Assembly (NCBI GenBank): GCA_002390525.1
Contig: DGPR01000023.1
Span: 1-7,283 of the forward strand
DNA: 7,283 nt
Origin: Cellvibrionales bacterium UBA4435
GTDB lineage: Bacteria; Pseudomonadota; Gammaproteobacteria; Pseudomonadales; Porticoccaceae
Direction of reading: 5' to 3'
Positions 6,849 through 7,283 of this stretch are shown here, in pieces. The notes beneath the pieces are model-generated. The model was not told the DNA's origin. It did not search any database and worked only from the letters and a program-made list of their open reading frames with translations. The position numbers were made by a program, and so were the translations under genes. Each line of letters begins with the position of its first letter. Within the stretch, counting starts at the first letter, position 1.

Positions 6849-7283
6849 TCATCTTATAAAGAAATTGACAGATATTGTATTTAAATCTTTATTGCTCGAA
6901 GGTGACTTAATTTCTTTAAGCGTCACATTTTTAAATTCGCTACTGAGCGCCTTTATCACTAGTCCTGATACCGCTGGATCTTTGGCTCTAAAAACAAGCA
7001 AAGAAGGTTTATTTCTTTGATGAATAATTTCAGTGACGTAGATAACACTAGGAAAGCTTGCCGTGTAACTTAAATCCAATAGTCGTGAGTTGATTAGCCC
7101 TGAGGTTTGTGTCCATTTTTTTAATTCAGCTAGCTGATTTGTTTTTTTAGACAATTTTTGCTCAGCAACCACTGCTTTGTTTTCCATATCAATTGTGTCA
7201 TTAGTGCTATACATTGAAGTTGCCATGAAAATATATAATGCAAAAGATGGCCATAGCAATAATGACGATATAACCATTAACTT
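6849..7283 (-). CDS. PilN/MshI-like inner-membrane pilus assembly protein (N-terminus outside window)
   Basis: The frame stays open to the right edge: two codons (Lys, Leu) precede the first ATG at 7277, so the start most likely lies outside the window and about 144 residues are visible. These begin with a membrane helix (VISSLLLWPSFALYIF), followed by a coiled-coil-like stretch (about residues 28-60 from the ATG) and a small alpha/beta domain (about 70-142). This is the layout of PilN or of the C-terminal half of MshI, which in MSHA systems is preceded by a PilM-like actin-fold domain. The sequence is not distinctive; the call rests on topology and on its place directly before the PilO-P and secretin genes, matching the order N-O-P-Q. 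In that role it would sit in the inner membrane and pair with the PilO-like domain. GspL C-terminal type is an alternative. Confidence 0.6.
   Translation of the reverse strand, partial: KLMVISSLLLWPSFALYIFMATSMYSTNDTIDMENKAVVAEQKLSKKTNQLAELKKWTQTSGLINSRLLDLSYTASFPSVIYVTEIIHQRNKPSLLVFRAKDPAVSGLVIKALSSEFKNVTLKEIKSPSSNKDLNTISVNFFIR

Noticed and set aside
2337..7283. Reading the cluster as a type II secretion system
   Set aside because: The ATPase and platform families are shared, but the lipoprotein secretin, the PilO-P type alignment protein, the PilN-like gene order and the absence of a GspC gene fit a type IV pilus/MSHA machine better. The pilin genes needed for proof are not in view.
1..7283. 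tRNA, rRNA, CRISPR array, insertion sequence or prophage features
   Set aside because: Almost every base is in a recognisable coding gene; no regularly spaced repeats, transposase motifs, terminal inverted repeats or tRNA-like folds were seen.

Overview
The window is an AT-rich stretch (roughly one third G+C by eye) with tightly packed bacterial genes. It holds most of one minus-strand operon for a type IV pilus-like assembly machine, closest in domain make-up and order to the MSHA (mannose-sensitive haemagglutinin) pilus type. The lipoprotein secretin, the pilus inner-membrane proteins and the MltD-type lytic transglycosylase point to a Gram-negative, most likely a proteobacterium. The low G+C, Lys/Asn/Ile-rich proteins and short or overlapping gene junctions suit a small-genome aquatic lineage. 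The class (alpha, beta or gamma) cannot be fixed from this sequence alone.

Layout, in the direction of minus-strand transcription (right to left): a PilN/MshI-like inner-membrane protein cut by the right edge (6849-7283); a 77-base gap; a single protein that appears to join a PilO/MshJ-like half to a PilP/MshK-like half (5761-6771); a lipoprotein secretin of MshL/PilQ type (4239-5774); a GspE/PilB/MshE assembly ATPase (2337-4235); a GspF/PilC/MshG inner-membrane platform protein (1092-2318); and an MltD-like lytic transglycosylase with a LysM domain (92-1102). At the far left, on the plus strand, is the last 24 codons of what looks like an AraC-family regulator (1-77). It converges on the operon with 14 bases between the stop codons.

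How the parts fit: the PilN-like and PilO-P proteins would form the inner-membrane alignment complex that reaches through the periplasm to the secretin pore. The ATPase, working on the GspF-type platform, would drive pilin polymerisation. The transglycosylase would open or remodel peptidoglycan for the envelope-spanning machine. The pilins, prepilin peptidase and any PilM-like protein are not in the window and would be sought upstream (beyond 7283) or elsewhere.

Most notable points: the PilO-PilP fusion; the direct MshL-MshE junction without the mshM and mshN genes of the Vibrio-type operon; the transglycosylase gene overlapping the end of mshG, with a nine-T run at its signal peptide that leaves its start and frame uncertain; an apparently degenerate c-di-GMP-binding region in the ATPase; a repeated acidic motif in the ATPase linker; and an AraC-type gene that stops before the usual end of the family's domain. 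All are variations on a known machine. I see no evidence for a wholly new system here.
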